Source: Bacteroidota bacterium (lineage in GTDB: Bacteria; Bacteroidota; Bacteroidia; Chitinophagales; Saprospiraceae). Taken from it: a stretch of 61,683 nt of DNA. Every line of letters begins with the position of its first letter. Position 1 is the stretch's first letter. Positions 17,693 to 26,756 of this stretch are shown here, piece after piece. The DNA lies in the NCBI GenBank assembly GCA_006226345.1, contig SBHD01000013.1, forward strand, positions 1 through 61,683, read 5' to 3'. Both the position numbers and the translations under genes were made by a program. The notes beneath the pieces were generated by a model. The model was not told the origin of the DNA. It made no database searches and saw only the letters and a list, made by a program, of their open reading frames with translations.

Positions 17693-18988
17693 CTAATCGT
17701 TTGCAGACGAGGATTTATACACTTTGCCGTTTCGCATTACAAACCGGACTTTTTCCATCGACCGGATATCCTGAAGCGGATCACCCTCCACCGCAATGAT
17801 ATCGGCGGCTTTTCCCGGTTCCAGTGTCCCGATCTGATCCTCCAGCCGGAGCATTTCCGCAGCATGGACGGTCGCTGAAAGCAATGCGTCCAGGTTGGAC
17901 ATGCCGGCACGGGTGAGGAAATAGAACTCGAGATTATTCTTGCCATGCGGGAATACGCCGGCATCGGTACCAAAGGCAATTTTGAGTCCGCGTTCATAGG
18001 CCCGGGTCAACGTAGCAGAGATCTTGGGCCCTATCCCCAGGGCTTTTTGCCGGACCTGTTCGGGGAAAAACCCGTCGACATACTGGGCACTGTCGCTGAC
18101 CGCCCAGCCGGCAGTAAGCGTAGGTACGTACCAGGTGCCATTCCGAAGCATCAGATCCATCGTCGTATCGCTCATGAACGTACCGTGTTCAATACTAGTT
18201 ACACCGGCCAGAACCGCCCGGCGCATACCTTCATCTCCATGCGCATGTGCAGCTACCGGCACGCCCAGGTCATGGGCCGTTTGTACGATGGCCTCCAATT
18301 CATCCGGCGCATAATGCGGCAGCAGTCCGTCACGTGCCAGGCTGAGTACCCCGCCCGTAGCGGTCACCTTGATCAGATCGGCGCCCCGTTTCACTTGCGT
18401 GCGCACCGCCTGGCGGCAGGCATCCGGACCATCGGCTATGCCATCTTCCGCACCGGGAGGCGGGTCGAAGAGATCCCAGCGTGATCCGGTAGTTGCATCG
18501 CCATGCCCGCCGGTTATGCTGATGATCCGGCCGGAGGTCAGGATCCGCGGCCCCGGGATCCAGCCCTGATTGATGGCGTTACGCACAGCGATATTGGCGC
18601 CCCGCCCGCCCAGGTCGCGCACGGTAGTAAAGCCGGCCTGTAACGTACGCCGGGCAAAAACGGAAGCGCGAATCGCATAATCGGCGTCATTCAGCGTGTA
18701 CCGCTCCAGGTAGGATTGCCGGCTGATCTCCCATTCCAGGTGTACATGGCAATCGATCAGGCCCGGCAGCACGGTTTTATCTTTCAGGTCGATTACCAGT
18801 TCGCCGGCTGCAGGCTGAACATATCCTTTTTCAATGCGGGCAATACGATCCCCCTCCACGACGATGGTCATGGAAGTTTGCGGGGTATATTCGGCCAAAG
18901 TCATTAACCGGCCGCAATGTAAGTAGGTAGTCTGTGCAACAGCAGCCACACTTGTCAACAGAAAACAACAGAATAGAGTAATTCGCAT
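17693..18988 (-). CDS. Secreted metal-dependent amidohydrolase
   Basis: The 431-residue product has a signal peptide (MRITLFCCFLLTSVAAVAQ), so it is probably periplasmic. The start is moved from 19120 to the ATG at 18988 to match the signal. Metal ligands of the amidohydrolase superfamily are visible: DCHVHLEW (HxH), a candidate carboxylated Lys region (GADLIKVTATGG), HAHGD, IEHGTF and GTDAGVFPHG. It resembles the imidazolonepropionase/prolidase-like dipeptidase group; substrate cannot be fixed, a dipeptide or cyclic amide is likely. DUF58 follows after 10 bp. Confidence 0.88.
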   Translation of the reverse strand: MRITLFCCFLLTSVAAVAQTTYLHCGRLMTLAEYTPQTSMTIVVEGDRIARIEKGYVQPAAGELVIDLKDKTVLPGLIDCHVHLEWEISRQSYLERYTLNDADYAIRASVFARRTLQAGFTTVRDLGGRGANIAVRNAINQGWIPGPRILTSGRIISITGGHGDATTGSRWDLFDPPPGAEDGIADGPDACRQAVRTQVKRGADLIKVTATGGVLSLARDGLLPHYAPDELEAIVQTAHDLGVPVAAHAHGDEGMRRAVLAGVTSIEHGTFMSDTTMDLMLRNGTWYVPTLTAGWAVSDSAQYVDGFFPEQVRQKALGIGPKISATLTRAYERGLKIAFGTDAGVFPHGKNNLEFYFLTRAGMSNLDALLSATVHAAEMLRLEDQIGTLEPGKAADIIAVEGDPLQDIRSMEKVRFVMRNGKVYKSSSAND

Positions 18989-19067
18989 AAATTTAATTTG
19001 TACTTCGACCGGGATAAAAATCCAGGCAAAACGGCATGTGCCACAAAGAAACGGAGCCCGCCCGATA

Positions 19068-20330
19068 TTATTGGTCCTCTCCTTTATTCCCCGGTCTGAG
19101 TTGTACTGTTTTTGCAGCAATTACGCCGTCCTGAACAAACGTCTCTATCGTATCACCTTCTTTCAAATCCTGAACGCTCCGTACCAGAGCCCCCTGGCTC
19201 ATGGTCAGGCTAAATCCCCGGCGAAAGGCCGCCTCCGGTGCAAGCGCAGCGCAGAGCGCTTCTGCCTGGTCCAAAGCAGCAGCAGCCCGGTTCAACTGAA
19301 GCCGGACCAACGCTGGGAGACCAGCCTCTGCCAGATCCAGCGCCTGCCGGGCCTCCCGAAGCCGTAGGCCGGCATTCCAGTGCAGGGCCGCTTCTGTTTT
19401 TTCCAGTTCGAGTGTCCGGTTATGCAGCTGATAACCGGCGAGGCTGTGGAACTGTTCGGACAGCCGCAACAACTTCGTTTCAAATTCGAGGTTGTGCTGG
19501 ATCAGAAAGTCCGCCACGGCAGTCGGTGTTTTTAATGCAGCAAAAGCCACCATATCGAGGACCGTTTCATCCATATCGTGGCCTATCCCGGTAAACAGGG
19601 GCAGAGGTAACATAGCTGCTGCCTGGCAGACTGCCGGTTGGTCAAACCCGCGGAGGTCCATCCGTGCCCCGCCCCCCCGGATAACAACTACTGCATCGAA
19701 CCGGTCGGCCTGTCGCTCCACTGCAGCGAAAGCCGCCGTGATTTCCGCTTCCAGGTTTTTACCCTGCACGGCTGAAGAGAACAGTTGACAAAAAAAGGTA
19801 TATCCAAAGCGGTTTTGCGCCAGGTGTTCCCGGAAATCCTGAAAACCTGCCGCACCCGCTGAACTGATCACTGCGATGCGCTGCAGTACAGTCGGCACCG
19901 GCAGCGCCTTATTTCGCCCGAGCAGGCCTCCGGCGCGCAGTGCCTCGATCGTATTACGCCGCTGCAGTTCCAACTGCCCAAGGGTATAGGCGGGGTCCAG
20001 ATCACGCACAACCAGTTTAAGTCCGTATTGCTCATGGTAGTCAACTTCCACCTGTATGCGCACTTCGCTCCCCTCTTGTAGGACTTGCTCCAGCAGCATA
20101 CCCTGTGCCAAAAATATCTGCTGGTAGGTGCGTTGCCAAAGTACAGCCGGAGCCTGAGCCACTACGGCAGATTCGGGATCCTGCCCTTTTTGTACCAGGT
20201 CCAGGAACACATGACCACGGGACCGGCTGACCTGTCCGATCTCGGCCGTGACCCATACGGCCTCCTGGAAGTTGAGGGCCAGTACACGCCGGATATACTC
20301 CTGTAATTCAAATAGAGATACCGTTTGCAT
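19068..20330 (-). CDS. xseA: Exodeoxyribonuclease VII large subunit
   Basis: The 420-residue product has the N-terminal OB-fold (VWVTAEIGQVSRSRGHVFLDL), the catalytic core with VISSAGAAGFQDF, VVVIRGGGARMDLRGFD and FTGIGHDMDETVLD, a long coiled-coil region (about 270-360) and a small C-terminal segment (AFRRGFSLTMSQG). It degrades single-stranded DNA together with the small subunit XseB, which is not found in the window. ORF-track start 20336 is TTG; the ATG at 20330 is preferred. A TACCTTTG promoter lies 85 nt upstream. Confidence 0.93.
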   Translation of the reverse strand: MQTVSLFELQEYIRRVLALNFQEAVWVTAEIGQVSRSRGHVFLDLVQKGQDPESAVVAQAPAVLWQRTYQQIFLAQGMLLEQVLQEGSEVRIQVEVDYHEQYGLKLVVRDLDPAYTLGQLELQRRNTIEALRAGGLLGRNKALPVPTVLQRIAVISSAGAAGFQDFREHLAQNRFGYTFFCQLFSSAVQGKNLEAEITAAFAAVERQADRFDAVVVIRGGGARMDLRGFDQPAVCQAAAMLPLPLFTGIGHDMDETVLDMVAFAALKTPTAVADFLIQHNLEFETKLLRLSEQFHSLAGYQLHNRTLELEKTEAALHWNAGLRLREARQALDLAEAGLPALVRLQLNRAAAALDQAEALCAALAPEAAFRRGFSLTMSQGALVRSVQDLKEGDTIETFVQDGVIAAKTVQLRPGNKGEDQ

Positions 20331-20414
20331 ATTCAATCAGCGGTTGAAGGTAAGGTATTCCGAAAAACCCAAAGGTCTTATGACAGAATTACCATAACAC
20401 CGGCACCTGCGCTA

Positions 20415-20422
20415 CAAAGGTA
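20415..20422 (-). promoter_or_regulatory. -7 promoter element TACCTTTG for xseA
   Basis: Minus-strand match to TAnnTTTG; only 6 bp from the plus-strand -7 box at 20429, so the two divergent promoters overlap face to face. Confidence 0.6.
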
Positions 20423-20428
20423 TTTCTC

Positions 20429-20436
20429 TATCTTTG
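20429..20436 (+). promoter_or_regulatory. -7 promoter element TATCTTTG for the VOC gene
   Basis: Plus-strand match to TAnnTTTG, about 90 nt upstream of the chosen VOC start. Shares its space with the xseA promoter. Confidence 0.6.
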
Positions 20437-20524
20437 CGCGCCTTTCATACCAAGGGTATAGCCAACAACATTTATTGAATTTATTTGTACCGGAACTAAC
20501 ATGCCGGGACAAAAGCATTTTAAT

Positions 20525-21598
20525 ATGACCATGTTCATTTCAGGTATTCAACAGGTAGGTATTGGTGTACAAAACGTCCACGAGGCGTTCCGGTGGTACC
20601 GCCGTCATTTTGGTATGGATGTGCCGGTTTTTGAGGAAGCCGCGACAGCCGGACTGATGTTACCCTATACCGGCGGACAACCCCAGGATCGGCACGCCAT
20701 TCTGGCACTCAATATGCAGGGCGGCGGTGGCATGGAGATCTGGCAATATACCGGCCGGACACCGGTTGCGCCGGCATTCGAACCGCAATTGGGCGACCTG
20801 GGTATTTTTGCCGGCAAGATCAAGTGTAAAGATGTACAGGCCTGCCTGAAGCAACTGAGGGAACAAGGGGTCGAGATATTAGGGGAATGTAGTACCCGCC
20901 CGGATGACCTTGAACACTTTTTTGTCAAAGATCCCTGGGGCAATATTTTTGAAATTGTCAGCAGTAATTCCTGGTTTGCAAAAAACCGGCCGGTACACAC
21001 CGGCGGAATGTACGGCACCATTATCGGCGTTTCGGATATGGACCGGTCCATTGACTTTTATAAAACTATCCTTGGATACGATAACGTCATCTACGACACA
21101 ACGGATCAGTTTTCGGACCTGGAAGTGCTCGGCGGTGGCGACAAGCAGATGCGCCGCGTTTTACTGGGGCACACCGCACAGCGTCGGGGTCCTTTCAGCC
21201 GGTTGCTGGGCGATACGGAGATCGAATTGGTGCAGCTGCTGGATACGGCTGAACGCCCGCCCAAACGTATTTATGAAAATCGTTACTGGGGCGACCTGGG
21301 TTTTATCCACCTTTGTTTTGATATTACCGGAATGGCAGAACTGAAAGAAGTCTGCGCAACGCACGGGCATCCGTTCACCGTAGATTCCAGTGGCAGTTTC
21401 GACATGGGAGAGGCCGCCGGCTATTTTGCTTATATCGAGGATCCGGATGGTACGCTGATCGAGTTTGTCGAAACCCACAAGGTGCCTATCCTGAAAAAAC
21501 TGAACTGGTACCTGCACCTGAACAGGCGGTCTGATCCGGCCAAACCACTTCCAAACCTGATCATCAAGGCTATGGGGCTGGGAAGGGTTAAGGACTGA
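20525..21598 (+). CDS. Two-domain VOC (glyoxalase-fold) protein
   Basis: The product has two vicinal-oxygen-chelate modules: the first at about 5-145 (IQQVGIGVQNVHEAFRWYRR; ...DPWGNIFEIV) and the second at about 155-320 (GTIIGVSDMDRSIDFYKTIL; ...EDPDGTLIEFVE). Candidate metal ligands include the Glu residues ending each module. Enzymes of this fold include glyoxalases and ring-cleaving dioxygenases; the reaction here is not identifiable. I use the ATG at 20525 (MTMFISGIQQ); the ATGs at 20501 and 20531 are alternatives. Convergent with porQ. Confidence 0.85.
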   Translation: MTMFISGIQQVGIGVQNVHEAFRWYRRHFGMDVPVFEEAATAGLMLPYTGGQPQDRHAILALNMQGGGGMEIWQYTGRTPVAPAFEPQLGDLGIFAGKIKCKDVQACLKQLREQGVEILGECSTRPDDLEHFFVKDPWGNIFEIVSSNSWFAKNRPVHTGGMYGTIIGVSDMDRSIDFYKTILGYDNVIYDTTDQFSDLEVLGGGDKQMRRVLLGHTAQRRGPFSRLLGDTEIELVQLLDTAERPPKRIYENRYWGDLGFIHLCFDITGMAELKEVCATHGHPFTVDSSGSFDMGEAAGYFAYIEDPDGTLIEFVETHKVPILKKLNWYLHLNRRSDPAKPLPNLIIKAMGLGRVKD

Positions 21599-21623
21599 CC
21601 AGGCACAATGCCCCCCGCTGCAA

Positions 21624-22745
21624 CTAGAAAAACTCTTTCAGGTTGGTCCCGATCCCAAAGTGCAGCACACCACCGGCCAGGTGGTAGGCAGCATAGCCCA
21701 CATCAATACGGAAACGGCGGACCTTTACACCGACACCGCCGGAAAAGCCGGCCAGGCTGCGGTAATTTTCCACACTAAGTTCCTGCTTGCGCAGGTGATT
21801 GTACCCGAGCCGTATCCGGAACGATTCATTCCGGCCCAACAGGAATTCACCGCTGAAGGTGAAATGCCGGAAAAAGTTGTCCAGCCCCGCATTACCGGAA
21901 GAATTGCTCTGGTCGTCGCCGAACAGGAGCGTCTGACCACTCTGCAAGGCCGGGTCATCGTACCGGATCTCCCATTGGTGCAGGTGATGGGCGATCACGG
22001 TAAGCCGGAAGGGCAAATATCGCAGGCGCTTACTAAACCCGATCTGCAGATCGAAAGGCAGGTCTTCCCGCTCATTGGTGTATTTCGAGATCTGGGCGCC
22101 GTAGTTGCGCAATACCATGGCGGCTGTAAACCGCCGGGCGGTGTCGGCATACAGCACTCCGGCATCGGCAGCAAGGGCTGTAGACTGGTAGACATCGAGC
22201 GTGGAAACGCCGAAGCGTAAGTTTAACCCTAAGGAAAAACGGTCGCTCAACTGTCGTGCGCCACCGAGTGTAAATGCTGTTTCAGCGGCTTTGATCTCGC
22301 CCTGAATGTTACCAAAAACATCCGTCTGCGGGATCTTTCCATAGTTCATATACTGCAGGCCACCATGCATCGTAAAGCCAATACGGGGCAAATGGGTAGC
22401 AAATGCGGCATAGCCATGCTGGATATCCGTCAGGAAAAAATTATGGTTGAATACCAACTGCCCGTCCATAGACGGATTGAGTGCGGCGGGGTTGACAGCG
22501 GCAAATGCCGCATCATCATCGCGCACCGTGATCTGCATACCACCCAGCGCGGTGATCCGGGCGGAAGGGGATAAACTCAGGAACTGGAACACATGCTGTC
22601 CGCCGGTGATCTGTGCCGAAACAGGCAGCCCGGCAAACATCAAAACAGCGAGGAGCAGCGCCGCCGGACTCCATGTTATTGGTTTGGGATTAGATATTGT
22701 ACCAGCCGCCAGTGGCCAACTCCGGGGGTGTAGATCTTTTTTCAT
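21624..22745 (-). CDS. porQ: Type IX secretion system protein PorQ
   Basis: The 373-residue product has a long signal region ending near residue 45 (GLPVSAQ), then the PorQ-type start (FQFLSLSPSARITALGGMQITVRDDDAA, with VNPAAL) and a beta-barrel pattern to the C-terminal aromatic (TNLKEFF). PorQ belongs to the outer-membrane machinery that, with PorU, PorV and PorZ, cleaves sorting domains and attaches T9SS cargo to the surface. Other T9SS genes are not nearby, which is usual since they are scattered. Several cargo genes in this window would be its clients. A YwqK-like lipoprotein gene lies 27 bp upstream on the same strand. Confidence 0.85.
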   Translation of the reverse strand: MKKDLHPRSWPLAAGTISNPKPITWSPAALLLAVLMFAGLPVSAQITGGQHVFQFLSLSPSARITALGGMQITVRDDDAAFAAVNPAALNPSMDGQLVFNHNFFLTDIQHGYAAFATHLPRIGFTMHGGLQYMNYGKIPQTDVFGNIQGEIKAAETAFTLGGARQLSDRFSLGLNLRFGVSTLDVYQSTALAADAGVLYADTARRFTAAMVLRNYGAQISKYTNEREDLPFDLQIGFSKRLRYLPFRLTVIAHHLHQWEIRYDDPALQSGQTLLFGDDQSNSSGNAGLDNFFRHFTFSGEFLLGRNESFRIRLGYNHLRKQELSVENYRSLAGFSGGVGVKVRRFRIDVGYAAYHLAGGVLHFGIGTNLKEFF

Positions 22746-22772
22746 ATATGTAGCATAACTGGAGCGGGGGTG

Positions 22773-23402
22773 CTATTCTTGTTCGGTTTCCAGCCCCTCC
22801 CGTACCCAGGTAGTTTGACATGCACCTCTTTGGCACTCTAAAACGCGTTCGAGTTGCCCGAGGGTATCGTATAATTTTAGCGTACCGTCCTCATTATCGC
22901 CATCCAGGTAGTTCCCTTCGGCTTTTAAGTTGCCGTTTTCATACCATTCAGTGAACGGTCCGTTCTCTTCATTATCGCGGATCATCACTTTCTCCTTCAT
23001 CTGGCCGTTGGGATACCAGGCGGTGCTGAGGCCGTCCAGCGCACCATTTTTAAACGCCTGCTCCAATTGTTTAACGCCGTCTTCATAATACTGAACGTAT
23101 TGGCCGTCAATCACCCCATGGGTATATTGTTCCACCCGCTCTACCTGGCCATTGGGAAAAAAGAACTTGCGGGTTCCATGGAGCGTATCGTTCACATACT
23201 GCGCTTCCTGCAACAGATATCCCTTCTCGTGGTATAACTGATACAGGCCTTCCTTCGCAAAGTCCTGCTTCCGGCGCTCATATACTTCCAGTTGCCCGTA
23301 TTCATTTTTTACTTCCACTTTTTCAGTGTCCGACTGGCAGGCGGGTTGAAACAAAGTCAGTAACAGCAGGATTCCGCCCCAGTTTTTTTTACCATTTATC
23401 AT
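22773..23402 (-). CDS. YwqK/MORN-like repeat lipoprotein
   Basis: The 209-residue product has a lipobox (LFQPAC, Cys 22) and about six MORN-like repeats of the YwqK type (HGTRKFFFPNGQVERVEQY, DGLSTAWYPNGQMKEK, NGPFTEWYENGNLKAEGNY). Databases often name this family an antitoxin, but no toxin gene is adjacent and the lipoprotein signal argues for an envelope role. porQ follows after 27 bp and may be co-transcribed. Confidence 0.82.
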   Translation of the reverse strand: MINGKKNWGGILLLLTLFQPACQSDTEKVEVKNEYGQLEVYERRKQDFAKEGLYQLYHEKGYLLQEAQYVNDTLHGTRKFFFPNGQVERVEQYTHGVIDGQYVQYYEDGVKQLEQAFKNGALDGLSTAWYPNGQMKEKVMIRDNEENGPFTEWYENGNLKAEGNYLDGDNEDGTLKLYDTLGQLERVLECQRGACQTTWVREGLETEQE

Positions 23403-23492
23403 ATGCCTTGGTTTTTGATTTGAACTACAGGGATGTCCTGCAAATTACGGGCAAAACGATTATTTAATGAAAATGGTGTGCATAAATACGCC

Positions 23493-23525
23493 AAAAGGGG
23501 CAGCGCCGGTAGCGCTGCCCCTTTT
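23493..23525. terminator. Bidirectional terminator
   Basis: AAAAGGGGCAGCGC and GCGCTGCCCCTTTT form a perfect 14-bp stem with a 5-nt loop; the A/T ends provide the U-tract in both directions. It ends the PDZ protein gene on the minus strand. Confidence 0.9.
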
Positions 23526-23559
23526 GTATTCCTAAACAGGGTGGGAATCACCCTTCGGA

Positions 23560-25272
23560 TCAGTTCACGATCAGCTGCTCTGTAAATACCTTGCCGTTCT
23601 GCAATACATGAATGATCACGGTTCCTTTGGCGTATTCCGACAGATCGAACTGTTGGAAATAGTCGCCGTTGAAGGCATTCAACTCCTCCCGGAACAACTG
23701 CCGGCCCGACATATCCAGCAGGGATACGATCACCGGATCGGGGGTGCTGTGAAACTCAACGGTCACCTGCCCCTGCGACGGGTTCGGGTAAGCGCGGAAG
23801 CCATCGAGTTGGAGGGTCCGGTCGGTCGCCTGTTGCGGCGCCGGTACCGGGTCCACTTTGGGAGCGTCACCTTCGGCACCCCGGTGGATAGTGATCACCC
23901 GGCGTTCCCGCAACCGGTTCTGATCTTCCGGATCCCAGTTCCAGAGAAAGAACTCCCGTTGCATGTCGCCGCCCGCTTCGTTCATTTCCATCAACATGAC
24001 CTTGTTGGAATTATCCTTGCAGGCTTTCAATTGGGCGTTTACCTGCTTTGACTGGTTTTCCCGCAGGAAATCAACCGATACTTCATCACCTACCTGATAT
24101 TTGGCGATCTCGTCCCAAAGCTGGTCGTGGCTTTTCACGCGGATGCCGTTTACGGCGGTGATGACATCGCCGGTGGCCATTTCAGCCTCGCGGGCTGCCG
24201 ACTCCGAGGTAAAATCAGAAACCTTGGCGCCCTGGTCTTCCCCCTCACCAAAAGCAGAGGTGTAGACACCCAGGCAGGCTTCTTTTTCGCGCACTTTGAT
24301 ATCGAAATCCAGATCGGGCATGTCAAATTCCCAGTTTACCTTTCTGGGTTCGCCCAGCACTACGGTTGTCGTTTGCTGTTGGCCGTTGCGGGAATAGGTA
24401 ACCTGTACGGACTCACCGGGCTTGGTGTAGTCCATAAAGTCCGTGATGTCTTCCCAGTCATTGATCGGGGTATCGTTCAGTTGCAGCAGCACGTCATCGT
24501 CCTGCAGGCCGGCTTCCTCGACACCGGAGTCTTCCACCACGCCGATTACAACCCCGGCCATATCGCTGTCGGCATTTCCGCGTTGGGTAACGCCAAGAAA
24601 ACCATGGCGCAGTGCTTCCGGATCTGCTTTTACGGCGTTGCGACGGGTCAGTTCGGCTTCCACCGTACCGGCTTTCCCGTTGCGGGTATAATCAATCCGG
24701 ATCTTATCACCCGGTTGAGCCGCCTTCATGACTGTCGTGATATCCTCCCACTTGTTGATATCGGTATCGTTGAGTTTCAGGATCACATCATTGCTGCGCA
24801 AACCGGCTTTATCCGCCGCTGAACCGCGAACGATCTGAACCGACATGCCCGGCTGGTCCGGGTCTTCATCGCTGTCTTTTTGTACACCCAGGAAAGGGCG
24901 GTTTCCATCGATACCGACCGAGCCGATAGCGTAATTTACGTTATCCTCCAGGTCTTGCAGCCACTCCCCGGTTTTCTTGCGGGCGCGCCGGATCACAATA
25001 TTCTTCTCGTCATCGCCGCCCTGCACCCGGACATCGAGTTCTACGTTCTCGCCGCGGTTCTCCCGGATATAGGTATCGATATCAAAATCTTCTGCGGCCT
25101 TCCCTTTTTTCACAATGGTTTCGGTAATCTCCGTACCATCCGGATCTATCATCCGTTTGGTAATCACAATTTTTTTCTCCGCTCCTGCCGGAGCGTCCTG
25201 AGCCAGTATCGGAGATAGACACCAGGGTAAAAGGAGCAAAGCGGTTGTAAGGATTGTTCCGACTGTTTTCAT
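23560..25272 (-). CDS. Secreted triple-PDZ protein with T9SS sorting domain
   Basis: The 570-residue product has a signal peptide (MKTVGTILTTALLLLPWCLSPILAQ), then an acidic region, three PDZ modules at about 120-205 (FLGVQKDSDE... DVILKLNDTDINKWEDITTVM), 225-310 (FLGVTQRGNADSD... LLQLNDTPINDWEDITDFM) and 335-415 (CLGVYTSAFGEG... VITAVNGIRVKSHDQLWDEI), and a C-terminal T9SS type A sorting domain from about 495 (FRAYPNPSQGQVTVEF). No protease domain is present, so it is not a DegP-like enzyme; a surface-anchored binding or scaffold protein is more likely. PDZ 1 and 2 are very alike, pointing to internal duplication. Confidence 0.88.
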   Translation of the reverse strand: MKTVGTILTTALLLLPWCLSPILAQDAPAGAEKKIVITKRMIDPDGTEITETIVKKGKAAEDFDIDTYIRENRGENVELDVRVQGGDDEKNIVIRRARKKTGEWLQDLEDNVNYAIGSVGIDGNRPFLGVQKDSDEDPDQPGMSVQIVRGSAADKAGLRSNDVILKLNDTDINKWEDITTVMKAAQPGDKIRIDYTRNGKAGTVEAELTRRNAVKADPEALRHGFLGVTQRGNADSDMAGVVIGVVEDSGVEEAGLQDDDVLLQLNDTPINDWEDITDFMDYTKPGESVQVTYSRNGQQQTTTVVLGEPRKVNWEFDMPDLDFDIKVREKEACLGVYTSAFGEGEDQGAKVSDFTSESAAREAEMATGDVITAVNGIRVKSHDQLWDEIAKYQVGDEVSVDFLRENQSKQVNAQLKACKDNSNKVMLMEMNEAGGDMQREFFLWNWDPEDQNRLRERRVITIHRGAEGDAPKVDPVPAPQQATDRTLQLDGFRAYPNPSQGQVTVEFHSTPDPVIVSLLDMSGRQLFREELNAFNGDYFQQFDLSEYAKGTVIIHVLQNGKVFTEQLIVN

Positions 25273-25365
25273 AGCAAAAGTTGTTTTAGTGTTACCCTGT
25301 TGTGTTTGGCAGCATCCCGAACAGGGCGGATCGTTTATTAGGACAAGATTTGTTTGGCAAACACA

Positions 25366-25383
25366 CTACGAAAGTATTCGTAG
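25366..25383. promoter_or_regulatory. Palindrome upstream of the PDZ gene
   Basis: CTACGAA-AGTA-TTCGTAG, a perfect 7-bp inverted repeat about 95 bp upstream of the PDZ gene start. The minus strand reads TACTTTCG here, one base off TAnnTTTG, so it may overlap a weak promoter or be an operator. Confidence 0.3.
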
Positions 25384-25657
25384 TTTTGAATTGGTCGGAT
25401 AGGCCAAGCAATAATTAACACGGAATTAACGACAACTCATAGACAAATCCGATGGTTCGAAGTTGCGCGGAGGACAGGCTTGCGGCTAAAATTTTTCGAC
25501 CGGAGGAGCGGCTGAACGGTTAAACGCAGTTTTTTAACGCGACCTTAACCCTTAGGATAATTGGGTAAGCCATGGCATCTTTTTGCCACCGCTGTATGTT
25601 GCTGATTGCGCTAAAGCACGTGAATACCTTACAATTTTAACAAATTTACCCCCAGCG

Positions 25658-25665
25658 TACTTTTG
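25658..25665 (+). promoter_or_regulatory. -7 promoter element TACTTTTG
   Basis: Matches TAnnTTTG, giving the response regulator gene a leader of about 155 nt. A second, weaker box (TACTTTTA) lies near 25794. Confidence 0.45.
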
Positions 25666-25826
25666 TGTATACTGTGACCATAGAAATTGCGTTATAACCA
25701 CCAGTAACCTGCTAAAACCGCCCTGCCAGATGAACTTCCAAACCGATTGCCCTTCTAATTCAGTTCAACTTTAATCCACGCATTTCCCCTCTTACTTTTA
25801 CACAAACTACTACAACAAACCGGTTT

Positions 25827-26561
25827 ATGGCGAATGCGAATTACAAAATCCTGCTCGTAGAGGATGACCAGAATTTTGGAGATGTACTCCGCTCCTACCT
25901 TGAAATGCACGACTATGCCGTGACCCTGGCAAATGACGGCATGCTCGGCCTGGAAGCATTTAAAAAGGATCAATACGACTTGTGCATCCTGGATGTAATG
26001 ATGCCCCGTAAAGATGGATTCACCCTGGCCAAGGAGATCCGGGAACGCGATCAGGATGTGCCAGTGATCTTCCTGACGGCTAAAACCATGAAGGACGATG
26101 TGCTGCAGGGCTTCAAGATCGGAGCAGACGATTATATTGCCAAGCCTTTTAACTCAGAGGAACTCCTGCTCCGCATACAGGCGGTGCTGAAACGGGTAAA
26201 CAAAACCAGCGATCCACGCGATGAACAGCGTGAGTTCGTGATTGGAAAATACCATTTCAATTATCCGCTCCGTATTCTGACGCTCAACGATGCTCCGGCC
26301 GGTGAGGAAAATCAGTGGAAACTCAGTCCCAAAGAGGCGGAACTCCTGCGGATGTTCTGCAAATACATGAACGATGTTACCCCGCGTTCTGAAGCCCTTA
26401 CCAAGATCTGGCATGAGGACAACTATTTTACGGCACGCTCCATGGATGTGTTCGTAACCAAATTGCGTAAATACCTGGCCAAGGACTCCAGCATAGAAAT
26501 TGTCAATATTCACGGCAATGGCTTTCAACTGCTGGTCAAGGACATGGTTTCCAACCAATAG
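25827..26561 (+). CDS. OmpR/PhoB-family response regulator
   Basis: The 244-residue product has a receiver domain (residues 6-125) with acidic pocket EDD (12-14), phospho-acceptor Asp56 (CILDVMMPRKDG), the switch Thr in FLTAKT and Lys in YIAKPF, then a winged-helix DNA-binding domain (about 140-238; SPKEAELLRMFC, ...VTKLRKYL). It resembles the RprY-type regulators of Bacteroidota. No histidine kinase gene is adjacent, so its partner is elsewhere. It ends before a good terminator and is probably monocistronic. Confidence 0.92.
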   Translation: MANANYKILLVEDDQNFGDVLRSYLEMHDYAVTLANDGMLGLEAFKKDQYDLCILDVMMPRKDGFTLAKEIRERDQDVPVIFLTAKTMKDDVLQGFKIGADDYIAKPFNSEELLLRIQAVLKRVNKTSDPRDEQREFVIGKYHFNYPLRILTLNDAPAGEENQWKLSPKEAELLRMFCKYMNDVTPRSEALTKIWHEDNYFTARSMDVFVTKLRKYLAKDSSIEIVNIHGNGFQLLVKDMVSNQ

Positions 26562-26628
26562 AGCCCCCCAAATACATGCACGTTACCTCCTCGATACTTT
26601 AAGAGAACTACAATCAACACACGTTTTT

Positions 26629-26657
26629 AGCCCGTGCGCCACCGCATGGGCTTTTTT
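26629..26657 (+). terminator. Intrinsic terminator after the response regulator
   Basis: AGCCCGTGCG and CGCATGGGCT pair over 10 bp (one G-T) with a 4-nt loop, followed by TTTTTT. Confidence 0.85.
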
Positions 26658-26756
26658 ATTTAGGTTAATCGGTAACCTGCCTGCCGGTAAATGCGCACCA
26701 TCGACTAATTTTACCACCCGGCCGGTCTGCCGGCAAACATTCACCATCCCCATTCT

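Larger units (their letters stand above)
25273..25826. other. Non-coding stretch between divergent genes
   Basis: About 550 bp between the PDZ gene (-) and the response regulator (+). It holds the palindrome at 25366 and the promoter at 25658; the 63-codon ORF at 25583 shows no domain and spans that promoter. Confidence 0.5.

Noticed and set aside
22773-23402. Toxin-antitoxin module suggested by the YwqK-type repeats
   Set aside because: No toxin gene is adjacent and the protein has a lipoprotein signal; the family name is misleading here.
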